A stretch of 26,539 bases of DNA from JABMMZ01 sp964600345. GTDB lineage: Bacteria > Bacteroidota > Bacteroidia > NS11-12g > UBA955. The first letter of the stretch is position 1, and every line of letters begins with the position of its first letter. The stretch covers positions 1 to 26,539 of the forward strand of contig CAZRKA010000021.1 of NCBI GenBank assembly GCA_964600345.1. The letters run 5' to 3'. The notes under the pieces are model-generated. The model made no database searches. It had not been told where the DNA came from and saw only the letters and a program-made list of their open reading frames with translations. The position numbers and the translations under genes were made by a program. Positions 14,509 to 23,804 of the stretch are shown here, one piece after another.

Positions 14509-17400
14509 ATGAAATTATACACCGGTCAGACCGACCATTTCGTTAATCGCCATAATGGCGCTGTAGCCCAGGAAGATATTCAGAAAATGTTAAAAGTGAT
14601 CGGTGTTGCCTCGGTTGCAGAACTGATTGACAAGACAGTTCCTTTAGGTATCAGGATGCAGGGTGATCTTAAAATTGATGCGGCTGTATCAGAACAAAAA
14701 CTCCTCAGAGAATTAAAGAAGAAAGCATCGGGAAATAAAGTATTCAGATCGTATATCGGTATGGGCTATTACAACTGCTACACGCCGGGTGTAATTCTGC
14801 GCAATATCATGGAGAATCCGGGCTGGTATACACAGTACACGCCTTACCAGGCCGAGATTTCTCAGGGTAGACTTGAAGCTCTTCTCAACTACCAGACCAT
14901 GGTGATAGATTTAACAGGTCTGCCAATTGCCAACGCGTCTCTGCTCGACGAAGGAACGGCCGCCGCCGAAGCGATGGCGATGTTCCGCAGCCTCCATAAA
15001 CACGATCATGCCAATAAGTTTTTTGTTGACAGTAATGTGTTCCCACAGACACTGGATGTCCTGATTACTCGTTCTGAGCCAATGGGAATTGAACTGGTAG
15101 TGGGTGATTATAAAACCCAGGAATTAAACGGTGACTTTTTCGGTGCATTTTTACAGTATCCGAATAATAACGGAAGCATTGAAGACTACTCAGGATTTAC
15201 ATCCAGAGCACATGATGCCGGCCTTCTTGTTTGTGCTGCTGCCGACCTGCTTGCTCTCAGCATGCTGACACCTCCGGGTGAATGGGGAGCCGATTGTGTA
15301 GTAGGAAGTTCACAAAGGTTTGGAGTTCCTATGGGCTACGGGGGGCCACACGCAGGTTATTTTGCAACAAAAGATGAATTTAAGCGCCAGATTCCGGGAA
15401 GGATAATTGGTGTAAGTATAGACAGACACGGCAACAGAGCGTTGCGCATGGCACTGCAGACGCGCGAGCAACACATACGCCGTCAGAATGCAACCAGCAA
15501 TATATGTACAGCTCAGGTTTTGTTGTCAATCATGGCCGGAATGTTCGGTACTTATCACGGACCGCAGGGTATAAAAAACATTGCAGCCAAAACACACGGT
15601 CTGGCAAAAACCCTTGAGGCTGCCTTGTCGCAACTTGGATTTAAACAACTCAACGAAGTTTATTTTGATACACTGTTGATAGACAGTAACGGTAAATCGG
15701 ATGCCATCCGCAAAGCGGCTGAATCTGCATCGATGAATTTCCGCTACTTCGGAAATGGAAATATAGGTATAGCCCTTGACGAAACTACAGAATCAGAAGA
15801 TATCGTTGACATAGTCAGTTGTTTTGCCGCTGCAGAGGGTAAGCAGACGGATGCTGGCCTAATACAAAAACTTGCCTCATCTCAGGAACTGAACTGGCCT
15901 GCTTCACTTGTCAGACAAAGCAATTTCATGACGCATCCGGTATTCAACAATTACCACAGTGAACACGAAATGCTGAGATATATCAAATCGCTTGAAAACA
16001 AAGATCTTTCTCTTTGCCACAGCATGATATCTCTCGGTAGCTGTACCATGAAACTCAATGCAACGACAGAAATGATACCTGTTACCTGGTCTGAGTTCAA
16101 CCAGTTGCACCCGTTTGCTCCGATTGAACAGGCAATGGGGTATAAGTCCATCATAGATGAACTTTCCAAAGACCTTTCAGAAATTACCGGTTTCGCAGGT
16201 ATGAGTCTGCAGCCAAATGCCGGAGCTCAGGGAGAATATGCCGGTTTGATGGTCATACGCGCTTACCTGAATGATATCGGTCAGGGTCACCGCAATGTTG
16301 CTCTTATTCCTGAATCCGCACACGGAACCAACCCGGCAAGTGCCGCAATGGCAGGTATGAAAATCGTCATCGTTAAGAATCTTCAGAACGGCAATATCGA
16401 TATAGAAGATCTTAAAGTAAAGGCCGCAGAACACGCAAACGATCTGGCGGTATTTATGGTAACCTATCCTTCAACTTACGGTGTTTACGAATCGGGTATT
16501 AAAGAAATTACAGATATAATCCACCGTCACGGCGGACAGGTATATATGGATGGTGCCAATATGAATGCACAGGTTGGCTTAACCAGCCCCGGTCTGATTG
16601 GAGCCGATGTTTGTCACCTCAATCTGCACAAAACATTCTGTATTCCACACGGTGGAGGAGGCCCCGGAATGGGACCAATCGGAGTGGCAAAACACCTCTT
16701 GCCATATCTTCCCGGACATGCTGTTGTTAAAACCGGCGGAGAAAAAGCCATACACGCTATTTCGGCCGCACCATGGGGCTCTGCAAGCATACTGCTGATA
16801 TCCTATGTATATATCAAACTAATGGGTGCAACAGGTCTGAGAAAAGCAACGGAGGTTGCCATTCTGAATGCCAATTATATCAAGTCGAGACTCGAAAAAC
16901 ATTATCCTATTCTGTTTACAGGTGAGAATGGTTTTTGCGCTCACGAAATGATACTTGATACCCGCTCACTGAAACAAAGTGCAGGTATAGAAGCCGAAGA
17001 TCTCGCCAAACGTATGATGGATTACGGTTATCACGCACCTACTCTGTCATTCCCGGTTGCAGGTACACTGATGGTTGAACCAACCGAAAGTGAAAGTCTT
17101 AGTGAACTCGATCGTTTTTGCGATACGCTCTTATCTATAAGAAACGAGGTAGCGGAAATTGAAAACGGAACAGCAGACAGAGAAGATAACGTGCTGAAAA
17201 ACGCACCTCACACTTCCGTGGAGATTAGCAGTGACAACTGGAATCATAAGTATTCAAGAGAGAAAGCAGCTTTTCCATTGCCTTCTGTGATTGCTAAAAA
17301 ATTCTGGCCAAGTGTTGCGAGGGTGAATAATACCCATGGCGACAGAAATCTGATTTGCGCATGTTTGCCTATTGAGGCTTATGCTCAGGCGGCACAATAA
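14509..17400 (+). CDS. gcvP: Glycine dehydrogenase (decarboxylating), P-protein of the glycine cleavage system
   Basis: This 963-aa PLP enzyme decarboxylates glycine and transfers the aminomethyl group to lipoyl-GcvH. It is the single-chain form, as the two halves (gcvPA and gcvPB in some bacteria) are fused. The PLP lysine is Lys708 in HLNLHKTFCIPHGGGGPGMGP. Other conserved stretches are GMGYYNCYTPGVI and NPGWYTQYTPYQAEISQGRLE near the N-terminus, and SLGSCTMKLNAT and ESAHGTNPASAAMAG in the second half. Length is typical. gcvT and gcvH are not in the window, so the complex is encoded at several loci. It is transcribed alone, with its own -7 element and a terminator. Confidence 0.97.
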   Translation: MKLYTGQTDHFVNRHNGAVAQEDIQKMLKVIGVASVAELIDKTVPLGIRMQGDLKIDAAVSEQKLLRELKKKASGNKVFRSYIGMGYYNCYTPGVILRNIMENPGWYTQYTPYQAEISQGRLEALLNYQTMVIDLTGLPIANASLLDEGTAAAEAMAMFRSLHKHDHANKFFVDSNVFPQTLDVLITRSEPMGIELVVGDYKTQELNGDFFGAFLQYPNNNGSIEDYSGFTSRAHDAGLLVCAAADLLALSMLTPPGEWGADCVVGSSQRFGVPMGYGGPHAGYFATKDEFKRQIPGRIIGVSIDRHGNRALRMALQTREQHIRRQNATSNICTAQVLLSIMAGMFGTYHGPQGIKNIAAKTHGLAKTLEAALSQLGFKQLNEVYFDTLLIDSNGKSDAIRKAAESASMNFRYFGNGNIGIALDETTESEDIVDIVSCFAAAEGKQTDAGLIQKLASSQELNWPASLVRQSNFMTHPVFNNYHSEHEMLRYIKSLENKDLSLCHSMISLGSCTMKLNATTEMIPVTWSEFNQLHPFAPIEQAMGYKSIIDELSKDLSEITGFAGMSLQPNAGAQGEYAGLMVIRAYLNDIGQGHRNVALIPESAHGTNPASAAMAGMKIVIVKNLQNGNIDIEDLKVKAAEHANDLAVFMVTYPSTYGVYESGIKEITDIIHRHGGQVYMDGANMNAQVGLTSPGLIGADVCHLNLHKTFCIPHGGGGPGMGPIGVAKHLLPYLPGHAVVKTGGEKAIHAISAAPWGSASILLISYVYIKLMGATGLRKATEVAILNANYIKSRLEKHYPILFTGENGFCAHEMILDTRSLKQSAGIEAEDLAKRMMDYGYHAPTLSFPVAGTLMVEPTESESLSELDRFCDTLLSIRNEVAEIENGTADREDNVLKNAPHTSVEISSDNWNHKYSREKAAFPLPSVIAKKFWPSVARVNNTHGDRNLICACLPIEAYAQAAQ

Positions 17401-17411
17401 GGAACAAACAG

Positions 17412-17435
17412 CCAGACCTTTTTAGTCTGGTCTTT
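17412..17435 (+). terminator. Intrinsic terminator of gcvP
   Basis: CCAGAC (17412-17417) and GTCTGG (17425-17430) form a 6-bp stem with a CTTTTTA loop, followed by TCTTTCTGCTTT. It lies 12 bases after the gcvP stop and before the convergent OsmC-family gene. Confidence 0.6.
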
Positions 17436-17467
17436 CTGCTTTATTGATATAATTAGATTATCAGAGT

Positions 17468-17941
17468 TTAATGGCGGCTGATGGCTTGCGGATTATGCCT
17501 GACCGGAAAATTGACCGAGTTGGCGATAAAACATTTTGTATTGGCAAGATGATGCAACTCGTTTGCCTTTTCAATCATATCCGGATGTTCAACAATTACT
17601 GTCGGGTTTAAAATCACTTCGGTAAAATGACCTCCGCCATCGGGATTTTCCGTCATCTTACCTTCAACTCTGTCGGTATATTCCTGAACCACAACACCTG
17701 CATCCGCACATAGATGCAGATACCACAGCATATGACAGCTTGAAAGTGCGGATATCAGCATATCTTCAGGATTATGTTTGCTGCCATCGCCTCTGAAAGC
17801 AGGATCCGACGACCCTTTTATCAGCGCTTTGTTTTCGATACTTATTTCGTGACTTCTTTCGTATGCCCTTGCATCAGTGGTTCCTTGTCCCTTGTTGCCG
17901 GTCCATCTGATGTTTGCCGTAAAATGATGTTCTTTGCCCAT
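17468..17941 (-). CDS. OsmC/Ohr-family thiol peroxidase-like protein
   Basis: This 157-aa OsmC-fold protein has the two redox cysteines of the family: Cys69 in LSSCHMLWYLHL and Cys137 in TKCFIANSV. They reduce organic hydroperoxides in characterised OsmC and Ohr proteins. NPEDMLISALSSCHM is the classic OsmC helix. There is no signal, so it should be cytoplasmic. It is the last gene of a minus-strand run, 17 bases after the MDR oxidoreductase, and converges with gcvP. The exact subfamily (OsmC, Ohr or YhfA-like) is not resolved by eye, and the peroxide substrate is unknown. Confidence 0.88.
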   Translation of the reverse strand: MGKEHHFTANIRWTGNKGQGTTDARAYERSHEISIENKALIKGSSDPAFRGDGSKHNPEDMLISALSSCHMLWYLHLCADAGVVVQEYTDRVEGKMTENPDGGGHFTEVILNPTVIVEHPDMIEKANELHHLANTKCFIANSVNFPVRHNPQAISRH

Positions 17942-17958
17942 GGTATTATTGTGCTTTT

Positions 17959-18936
17959 TTAAGACAGATTGTCTTTATTAACTGAGATAATCACATTGCC
18001 GGTTTTCATGCCGGTTTCTACATATCTGTATGCCTCTGCAATTTCTTCGAGTGGATATACCTTGTCAATCAAAGGTCTGAATTCCCCCTTAACATATAGT
18101 TCCTTTAAAAATTCAACATCAGATTTGCTGGTGACAGGCAGGGGAAACAGAAGTTTTTTACCTCCCAATAACGGGGTTGTGAGAGCGTAGAGAATATTCT
18201 GGGCCATATAACCGAATTCGGTCGACATATAGATGCCTTTCTTTTTCATGATCGGCTTGCATTTGCCAAATGAGCTTTTTCCGACAGCGTCAAAAATGAT
18301 ATCAAATGTGTCACCGCATTTCGTAAAATCCTCTTTTTTGTAGTCAATAATCCGCTTTGGTTTAAGTGAACTGACAATGTCAATATGTTCGGTAGCGCAT
18401 ACTGCTGTAACCTCTGCACCCATGTGTCGGGCCAGTTGAACAGCCGCAGAACCTATGGCTCCGGTTGCACCATTTACCAGTATTTTCTGACCCGCTTTAA
18501 GTCCTGCTGCCCGCAAATCACAGAGGGCATAATGAGCACCCTCGGTAAGTGCAGCTGCCATTTCAAAACTGATGTTTTCAGGCATAAGTGCAAAGGCATT
18601 TTTTTCGGACAATAGCATATAATCCGCATGTCCGCCGAATGTCGTATCGTTAAATCCAAACAAGCGGTCGCCAACTTTTACATCACTGACACCCCCGCCG
18701 AGAGATTCAACAATGCCGGCAAATTCATTGCCAAGTACTTTGTTTTTAGGTCTGAAAAGTCCGCTGAAAAAACGCACAATAAAATACTCAGCACTTCTGA
18801 ATCCACAGTCTGTGCGGTTGACTGTTGATGCTATGACTTTCAGTAATATCTGTCCTTTGGCGGGATGCGGCTTTTCCAGTTCCATCACCTTAACCACTTC
18901 CGGAGGTCTATAATTGAAATAAACTGCAGCTCTCAT
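17959..18936 (-). CDS. Zinc-independent MDR oxidoreductase (quinone oxidoreductase-like)
   Basis: This 325-aa medium-chain dehydrogenase/reductase would use NADPH or NADH to reduce a quinone, enone or aldehyde. The GroES-like N-terminal part contains STVNRTDCGFR, VLGNEFAGIVESLG and VGDRLFGF. The Rossmann motif is NGATGAIGSAAVQLA at about residues 155-169. The Cys-rich structural-zinc lobe and the catalytic zinc Cys of alcohol dehydrogenases are absent, pointing to the quinone oxidoreductase side of the family. It starts 5 bases after the upstream T9SS gene ends and lies 17 bases before the OsmC gene, so all three may share a transcript. Pairing with OsmC suggests detoxification of reactive electrophiles, an inference. 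Confidence 0.88.
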   Translation of the reverse strand: MRAAVYFNYRPPEVVKVMELEKPHPAKGQILLKVIASTVNRTDCGFRSAEYFIVRFFSGLFRPKNKVLGNEFAGIVESLGGGVSDVKVGDRLFGFNDTTFGGHADYMLLSEKNAFALMPENISFEMAAALTEGAHYALCDLRAAGLKAGQKILVNGATGAIGSAAVQLARHMGAEVTAVCATEHIDIVSSLKPKRIIDYKKEDFTKCGDTFDIIFDAVGKSSFGKCKPIMKKKGIYMSTEFGYMAQNILYALTTPLLGGKKLLFPLPVTSKSDVEFLKELYVKGEFRPLIDKVYPLEEIAEAYRYVETGMKTGNVIISVNKDNLS

Positions 18937-18941
18937 ATTTT

Positions 18942-20477
18942 TTAATTAATATGATTGATTATTAGTTTGTATGCCTTGCCTTCGATCACAATAAAATAAA
19001 TTCCATTGCATAGTGTCAGGGTATTTAATTCGTTGATACCCGTTTTGAAATATCCGGTCAGCAAAATATTTCCGCTCACATCAGATAGCAGGTAATGTCC
19101 CGCCTCTTTTGTTTCTATTGTGATGGTATTACCCGATAGCGGATTGGGATAAATGCTGATTGTTTTGATTTCACGATTTATTATACGGCTGTTGTCAGGG
19201 CTTTTTTTGCAAAGGTATTCGTCTCTTATATGCTTTTTAAAATAAGCTCTGTCATTATCCCATTCGCTGTACTTGTCCTGTGCAATCTGTTTGCCTTGGG
19301 GCGAAAATTCATAGCGGTTGAGATATACATTCTGCCACTTGCCCGTTTCTGAAACCATATCGTGTATAGTGGCAGTTAAATTTGTATCATTAAGGTAATA
19401 GTATCGGTACCTGTGCTGTCCGGCCCAAACCTTCGAACTTGTATCCCAGTTTTGATATTCGTAAGACAACTGCTTGTTGTACTGATTGTATGAATTGAGA
19501 ATTCTGTTTCTGAATATGTAGGTGTCCGACTTGATATTCCATACAGAAAAAGTCTCTGATGTCATATTTGAATTGGCATCGTATTCATTGATGGTACTGG
19601 AGTAAAACATAAATGTATCTATGCCGTTTGGATCTGCTGTCTCCTGCAAAGTCTCGCTTAACAGTCCTTCAATATTATATGAATAAAAGGATCTGTTGAA
19701 GTTTTTCCATTCGCTGCTGAAATGCATACGGCCTGTGTATATTATTTTTTGTCCTTTAGAGTTGTATTCATATTCGGATTTACCGGTTGTATCCCAGGAC
19801 CCTTCAGCCGGAATCCATCTTAAACCATATTCTGCGACCAGCAGATTTTTATCATCGAAATCGAAGGTGTATTTTTTTTCGCCAAACCATTCGCTGCTGC
19901 CGACTGGCCAGGAGTATGTTACATATTCTGTTCTGCTGCCGGCATTGTTGTAAGCAAATGTCTCTCTCCAGTAATTGTACCATACCGATTTCGAATTGTC
20001 CCACCTTTCAGTAACAGTTTCAGTTTTATTTCCGGTACTGTCGTACTGATTAATGACATGAGTTGCACCTTCCCATTTATTACCTGCGACATTCCATATG
20101 TAATACTTGTAATCAATCACCTTCATTTTGCTGTCGTATACATTCAGATATCGCCCGCTGTTTACCCAGCTATTCTTAACCTTGTCCCAGTTTTCAAAAA
20201 GTTTCAGGGTCTCAAATCCTGAGCTGTTATAGGTAGAACTTACGTTTTTTAAGTTAACAAATACACGCTTTACGCTGTCCCATTCCTGCATCAGAAAATT
20301 ATCTACACGTTCTCCGGGACCGTATTGGTAAATGGTTCGGCCGGTAAGTCTTTTCCGGCTTGAATCGCCGCTGAAATCGTAATTGTAAATAGTATCAGTA
20401 GGACAAACTGCAGCCCTTACATCATCAGGTCCGGCAAAAATTAAAATAATGAATATGGAGATTATTCTGGTTTTCAT
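18942..20477 (-). CDS. Secreted T9SS-sorted protein with Trp/Tyr-rich YD-like repeats
   Basis: Starting at the ATG at 20477 (MKTRIISIFIILIFAG), this protein of about 511 residues has a signal peptide and a C-terminal T9SS sorting domain (SIYPNPLSGNTITI ... CNGIYFIVI). The region between is built of repeats of roughly 35-45 residues with a recurring pattern of W-x-N/S, then Y-x-Y or N-x-Y-D, then G, such as ENWDKVKNSWVN, ERWDNSKSVWYN and QNWDTSSKVWAG. They resemble cell-surface YD/RHS-like repeats and may form a beta-rich solenoid. No catalytic motif is seen. An in-frame TTG at 20486 is disfavoured because it lies in the predicted -7 element. It is the first gene of a minus-strand run. Confidence 0.8.
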   Translation of the reverse strand: MKTRIISIFIILIFAGPDDVRAAVCPTDTIYNYDFSGDSSRKRLTGRTIYQYGPGERVDNFLMQEWDSVKRVFVNLKNVSSTYNSSGFETLKLFENWDKVKNSWVNSGRYLNVYDSKMKVIDYKYYIWNVAGNKWEGATHVINQYDSTGNKTETVTERWDNSKSVWYNYWRETFAYNNAGSRTEYVTYSWPVGSSEWFGEKKYTFDFDDKNLLVAEYGLRWIPAEGSWDTTGKSEYEYNSKGQKIIYTGRMHFSSEWKNFNRSFYSYNIEGLLSETLQETADPNGIDTFMFYSSTINEYDANSNMTSETFSVWNIKSDTYIFRNRILNSYNQYNKQLSYEYQNWDTSSKVWAGQHRYRYYYLNDTNLTATIHDMVSETGKWQNVYLNRYEFSPQGKQIAQDKYSEWDNDRAYFKKHIRDEYLCKKSPDNSRIINREIKTISIYPNPLSGNTITIETKEAGHYLLSDVSGNILLTGYFKTGINELNTLTLCNGIYFIVIEGKAYKLIINHIN

Positions 20478-20483
20478 CTGTTG

Positions 20484-20511
20484 CAAAAATAGGCAGTATG
20501 GCTATTGCAAA
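20484..20511 (-). promoter_or_regulatory. Promoter of the minus-strand T9SS-MDR-OsmC run
   Basis: On the minus strand, TTTG (20508-20511), a 16-base spacer and TATTTTTG (20484-20491, exact TAnnTTTG) precede the ATG at 20477 by only 6 bases. A start site the usual few bases past the -7 element would give a leaderless or nearly leaderless mRNA. Confidence 0.5.
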
Positions 20512-20613
20512 AAAACCGGCCCGGATCAGTTCTTCAAAAGCATTGAAATGATGGATGAAAGCAAACCATTCTGATGTTCAGCACAATATCCTTTTCCAAA
20601 TTTCTCCACACCC

Positions 20614-20645
20614 TTCGTTTTTTAGTTTTATTAATCCTAATTTTG
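20614..20645 (+). promoter_or_regulatory. carB promoter
   Basis: TTCG (20614-20617, one mismatch to TTTG), a 20-base spacer and TAATTTTG (20638-20645, exact TAnnTTTG) lie 13 bases before the carB ATG, predicting a very short leader. No PyrR-like attenuator could fit in it. Confidence 0.6.
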
Positions 20646-20658
20646 CCAAATTTTATTT

Positions 20659-23475
20659 ATGCCCAAAGACTCCTCGATCAAATCAGTTCTCATTATTGGA
20701 AGCGGCCCCATTATTATCGGACAAGCCTGCGAATTCGACTATTCCGGCTCTCAGGCAGCGCGTTCACTTCGCGAAGAAGGCATAGAAGTTTCGCTCATTA
20801 ACAGCAATCCGGCAACTATAATGACCGACAATGTCACAGCCGATCATGTTTATCTATGGCCATTAACAGTAGAATCAATTGAGAAAATTCTTCAGGAAAG
20901 AAAAATTGATGCGGTATTGCCGACAATGGGTGGTCAGACTGCCCTCAACCTGGCTATAGAAGCAGAGGAACTCGGGATATGGGAAAAGTACAATATCAGA
21001 ATCATCGGTGTTGACACTGCGGCTATTCAGAAGACTGAAAACCGCGAGTTGTTCAGACAGTTGATGATTGAAATTGGCGTAGGAGTGGCAAAAAGCAGGA
21101 CAGCCAATTCATACCTTGAGGGAAAAGAAATAGCGCAGGAAATAGGTTATCCGCTGGTAATCCGACCTTCATTCACACTTGGTGGTTACGGCGGCGGATT
21201 TGTAAAGAACAAAGACGAACTCGACAATGCACTTAAAGCCGGACTGGAAGCATCACCAACTCACGAGGTACTGGTAGAGCAGGCGGTACTAGGCTGGAAA
21301 GAATACGAACTGGAGGTGCTTCGAGACAACAATAACAATATTACGGTTATCTGTACGATTGAAAATCTGGATCCAATGGGAATCCATACGGGAGACAGTA
21401 TTACGATAGCTCCGGCAATGACCTTAAGCGATACATGCTTCCAGCGTATGCGGAACATGGCTTTCCATATGATGCGCAGCATTGGTAATTTTTCGGGAGG
21501 ATGTAATGTTCAGTTTGCAGTCAATCCCGAAAATGAGGACATTATTGCCATCGAGATCAACCCAAGGGTTTCGCGATCTTCGGCACTGGCATCAAAAGCT
21601 ACCGGTTATCCGATTGCAAAAATTGCAGCCAAACTGGCGATAGGGTATAATCTGGATGAACTTAAAAATCCGGTAACAAAAACTACCTCTGCATTTTTCG
21701 AACCGGCCATAGATTATGTGATTATCAAAATACCGCGCTGGAATTTCGATAAATTCAAAGGTGCCAATAAGCAGCTAGGCCTGCAGATGAAATCTGTAGG
21801 AGAAGTAATGGCTATCGGCAGAAGTTTTCAGGAAGCACTTCAGAAAGCATGTCAGTCGCTCGAGATCCGCAAGTTCGGACTGGGAGCAGATGGCACCGGT
21901 ACCCGCAATCTGGAAGAAATTGCCCACAGCCTGGAAAATCCAAGCTGGGACAGAATTTTCCATCTCAAGGATGCCATAGAACTGGGTGTGCCGCTTACCA
22001 CCATACAAAAGCTTACAAGAATAGACCGCTGGTATCTGGAGCAGATACTGGAGCTGGTAAATACCGAAAAGGAAATCAGGCGTTTTACACTGGAAACACT
22101 TCCTCCGGAATTAATTCGCAAAGCCAAGCAAAAAGGATACAGCGATTATCAGATTGCTTTTCTGATTAAAAACTGTACAGAGGATGAGGTGTACGAAAAA
22201 CGCAAAGCCCTGGGGATAAAACGTACCTATAAAATGGTTGATACCTGTGCGGCCGAATTTCCTTCACCTACCAATTATTTCTATTCCTGCTTTGAAGGAG
22301 AAAATGAAAGTGTGGTGACCGACAAAAAGAAAATCATTGTTCTCGGCAGCGGACCAAACAGAATTGGTCAGGGTATCGAATTTGATTACAGTTGTGTTCA
22401 CGGATTACTGGCAGCCAAAGAGGCAGGATACGAAGCCATAATGGTGAATTGCAATCCCGAAACGGTAAGTACTGATTTCGATATGGCCAACAAACTCTAT
22501 TTCGAACCTGTATACTGGGAGCATATCCGGGAAATTATTGAACTGGAAAAACCTGAAGGCGTAATTGTGCAACTCGGAGGACAGACAGCTTTGAAGCTGG
22601 CCGAAAAACTAAGCGAAAAAGGAATTAAAATTATAGGGACCTCTTTTGAAGATATGGATATGAGCGAAGACAGAGGGTTGTTCAGCGACCTCCTGAAAGA
22701 ACTGGAAAGTCCATACCCTCGTTACGGTGTTACTGAAACCGCAGAAGAAGCGGTGAAAATCGCAAATGAAGTAGGCTATCCGGTCCTTGTAAGACCCAGC
22801 TACGTTTTGGGTGGTCAGGGTATGAAGATTGTAATCAACGACGAAGAACTGGAAACAGCAGTTATAGGATTGCTTGGTGATTTACCCGGTAACAGGGTAC
22901 TCATAGATCATTTTCTTGACAGGGCGGAAGAAGCAGAGTGCGATGTGATTTGCGACGGTGAAGATTACCATGTAATCGGCATGATGGAACACATTGAACC
23001 GGCAGGTATACACAGCGGAGACAGTTCGGCAGTTTTACCTCCGTTTTCTCTGAGTAAAAACGTGATGGATAAAATGGAAGAATACAGCAAAAAGCTTGCA
23101 TTCGCAATGAATATCCGCGGTTTACTTAATATACAGTTTGCCATCAAAGACGAAAAAGTCTATGTCATAGAAGCTAACCCGAGGGCGAGCCGGACTGTTC
23201 CGTTTATATGCAAAGCCTATCAGGTGCCGTATATCAATATAGCTACCAAAGTAATGCTGGGAGTCAATAAACTGAAAGACTTTAAGATAGAACGCAAGCT
23301 TGAAGGGTATGCCATTAAGTTACCGGTGTTCTCTTTCAATAAATTCCCCAATGTCAACCGCGAACTCGGTCCCGAAATGAAAAGCACCGGAGAGGCAATT
23401 CTCTTTGTGAAAGACACCAAGGATCCTGAATTCAGAGAGATATACAGCAAGAAAAGCATGTATCTCAGCCGTTAA
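20659..23475 (+). CDS. carB: Carbamoyl-phosphate synthase large subunit, lacking the C-terminal MGS allosteric domain
   Basis: This 938-aa enzyme makes carbamoyl phosphate from bicarbonate, ATP and ammonia delivered by CarA, feeding arginine and pyrimidine synthesis. Two homologous ATP-grasp halves are present: the first opens with VLIIGSGPIIIGQACEFDYSG and the second, near residue 556, with IIVLGSGPNRIGQGIEFDYS. Active-site stretches include RPSFTLGGYGGGF and RPSYVLGGQGMKI. E. coli CarB is 1073 residues and ends in an MGS-like domain from about residue 937. This protein stops at that boundary (KSMYLSR), and the following bases do not code for the missing part, so it looks like a naturally short CarB rather than a frameshift. 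carA is not adjacent. Confidence 0.96.
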   Translation: MPKDSSIKSVLIIGSGPIIIGQACEFDYSGSQAARSLREEGIEVSLINSNPATIMTDNVTADHVYLWPLTVESIEKILQERKIDAVLPTMGGQTALNLAIEAEELGIWEKYNIRIIGVDTAAIQKTENRELFRQLMIEIGVGVAKSRTANSYLEGKEIAQEIGYPLVIRPSFTLGGYGGGFVKNKDELDNALKAGLEASPTHEVLVEQAVLGWKEYELEVLRDNNNNITVICTIENLDPMGIHTGDSITIAPAMTLSDTCFQRMRNMAFHMMRSIGNFSGGCNVQFAVNPENEDIIAIEINPRVSRSSALASKATGYPIAKIAAKLAIGYNLDELKNPVTKTTSAFFEPAIDYVIIKIPRWNFDKFKGANKQLGLQMKSVGEVMAIGRSFQEALQKACQSLEIRKFGLGADGTGTRNLEEIAHSLENPSWDRIFHLKDAIELGVPLTTIQKLTRIDRWYLEQILELVNTEKEIRRFTLETLPPELIRKAKQKGYSDYQIAFLIKNCTEDEVYEKRKALGIKRTYKMVDTCAAEFPSPTNYFYSCFEGENESVVTDKKKIIVLGSGPNRIGQGIEFDYSCVHGLLAAKEAGYEAIMVNCNPETVSTDFDMANKLYFEPVYWEHIREIIELEKPEGVIVQLGGQTALKLAEKLSEKGIKIIGTSFEDMDMSEDRGLFSDLLKELESPYPRYGVTETAEEAVKIANEVGYPVLVRPSYVLGGQGMKIVINDEELETAVIGLLGDLPGNRVLIDHFLDRAEEAECDVICDGEDYHVIGMMEHIEPAGIHSGDSSAVLPPFSLSKNVMDKMEEYSKKLAFAMNIRGLLNIQFAIKDEKVYVIEANPRASRTVPFICKAYQVPYINIATKVMLGVNKLKDFKIERKLEGYAIKLPVFSFNKFPNVNRELGPEMKSTGEAILFVKDTKDPEFREIYSKKSMYLSR

Positions 23476-23804
23476 TCCGGGTTTTAAGGATAACAGACTG
23501 GATAATTAGCTTCATCTGTCAGCGAAATACGCTGCAGCTCAGTCGTTTCAAATTAAAAGCTTGACTTGCTCTGTTAATAGTCTATCTTCGCATATATCTG
23601 ATTGATATAATGATTCAGAATTAAAGAAGAGCGGCGTTTGGGATCAGTTATTCCATATTACCGTTGCTAATTTTAAACCATCATACAGAAATTTTATCAC
23701 CTCATAAAGCTTAGCTTAATTCTTCTGATAAAACCAAATTTGATGGATTAGTCTGAATTCCTGATGATCCTGTATTCTTCTTTTAAATAAATCAAATAGA
23801 ATTT
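23476..23804. other. Gene-free spacer between carB and the lipoprotein gene
   Basis: These 329 bases show no plausible ORF. They contain a small hairpin (CAGCG 23520-23524, CGCTG 23530-23534), a promoter-like element at 23560-23590, and then about 210 bases before the next start codon. That distance suggests either a long leader or a small RNA. Confidence 0.5.
23560..23590 (+). promoter_or_regulatory. Candidate promoter far upstream of the lipoprotein gene
   Basis: CTTG (23560-23563), a 19-base spacer and TATCTTCG (23583-23590) match -33/-7 with one mismatch each. It is 214 bases from the ATG at 23805. CTTCGCATATAT after it repeats the sequence ahead of the gene at 3346. Confidence 0.4.

Noticed and set aside
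20555..20801. Two overlapping + strand ORFs of about 75 codons over the carB start
   Set aside because: They overlap the carB promoter and its first codons in other frames.
23520..23534. CAGCG/CGCTG hairpin as carB terminator
   Set aside because: The stem is 5 bp and is not followed by a T-run, so it was noted only within the spacer description.
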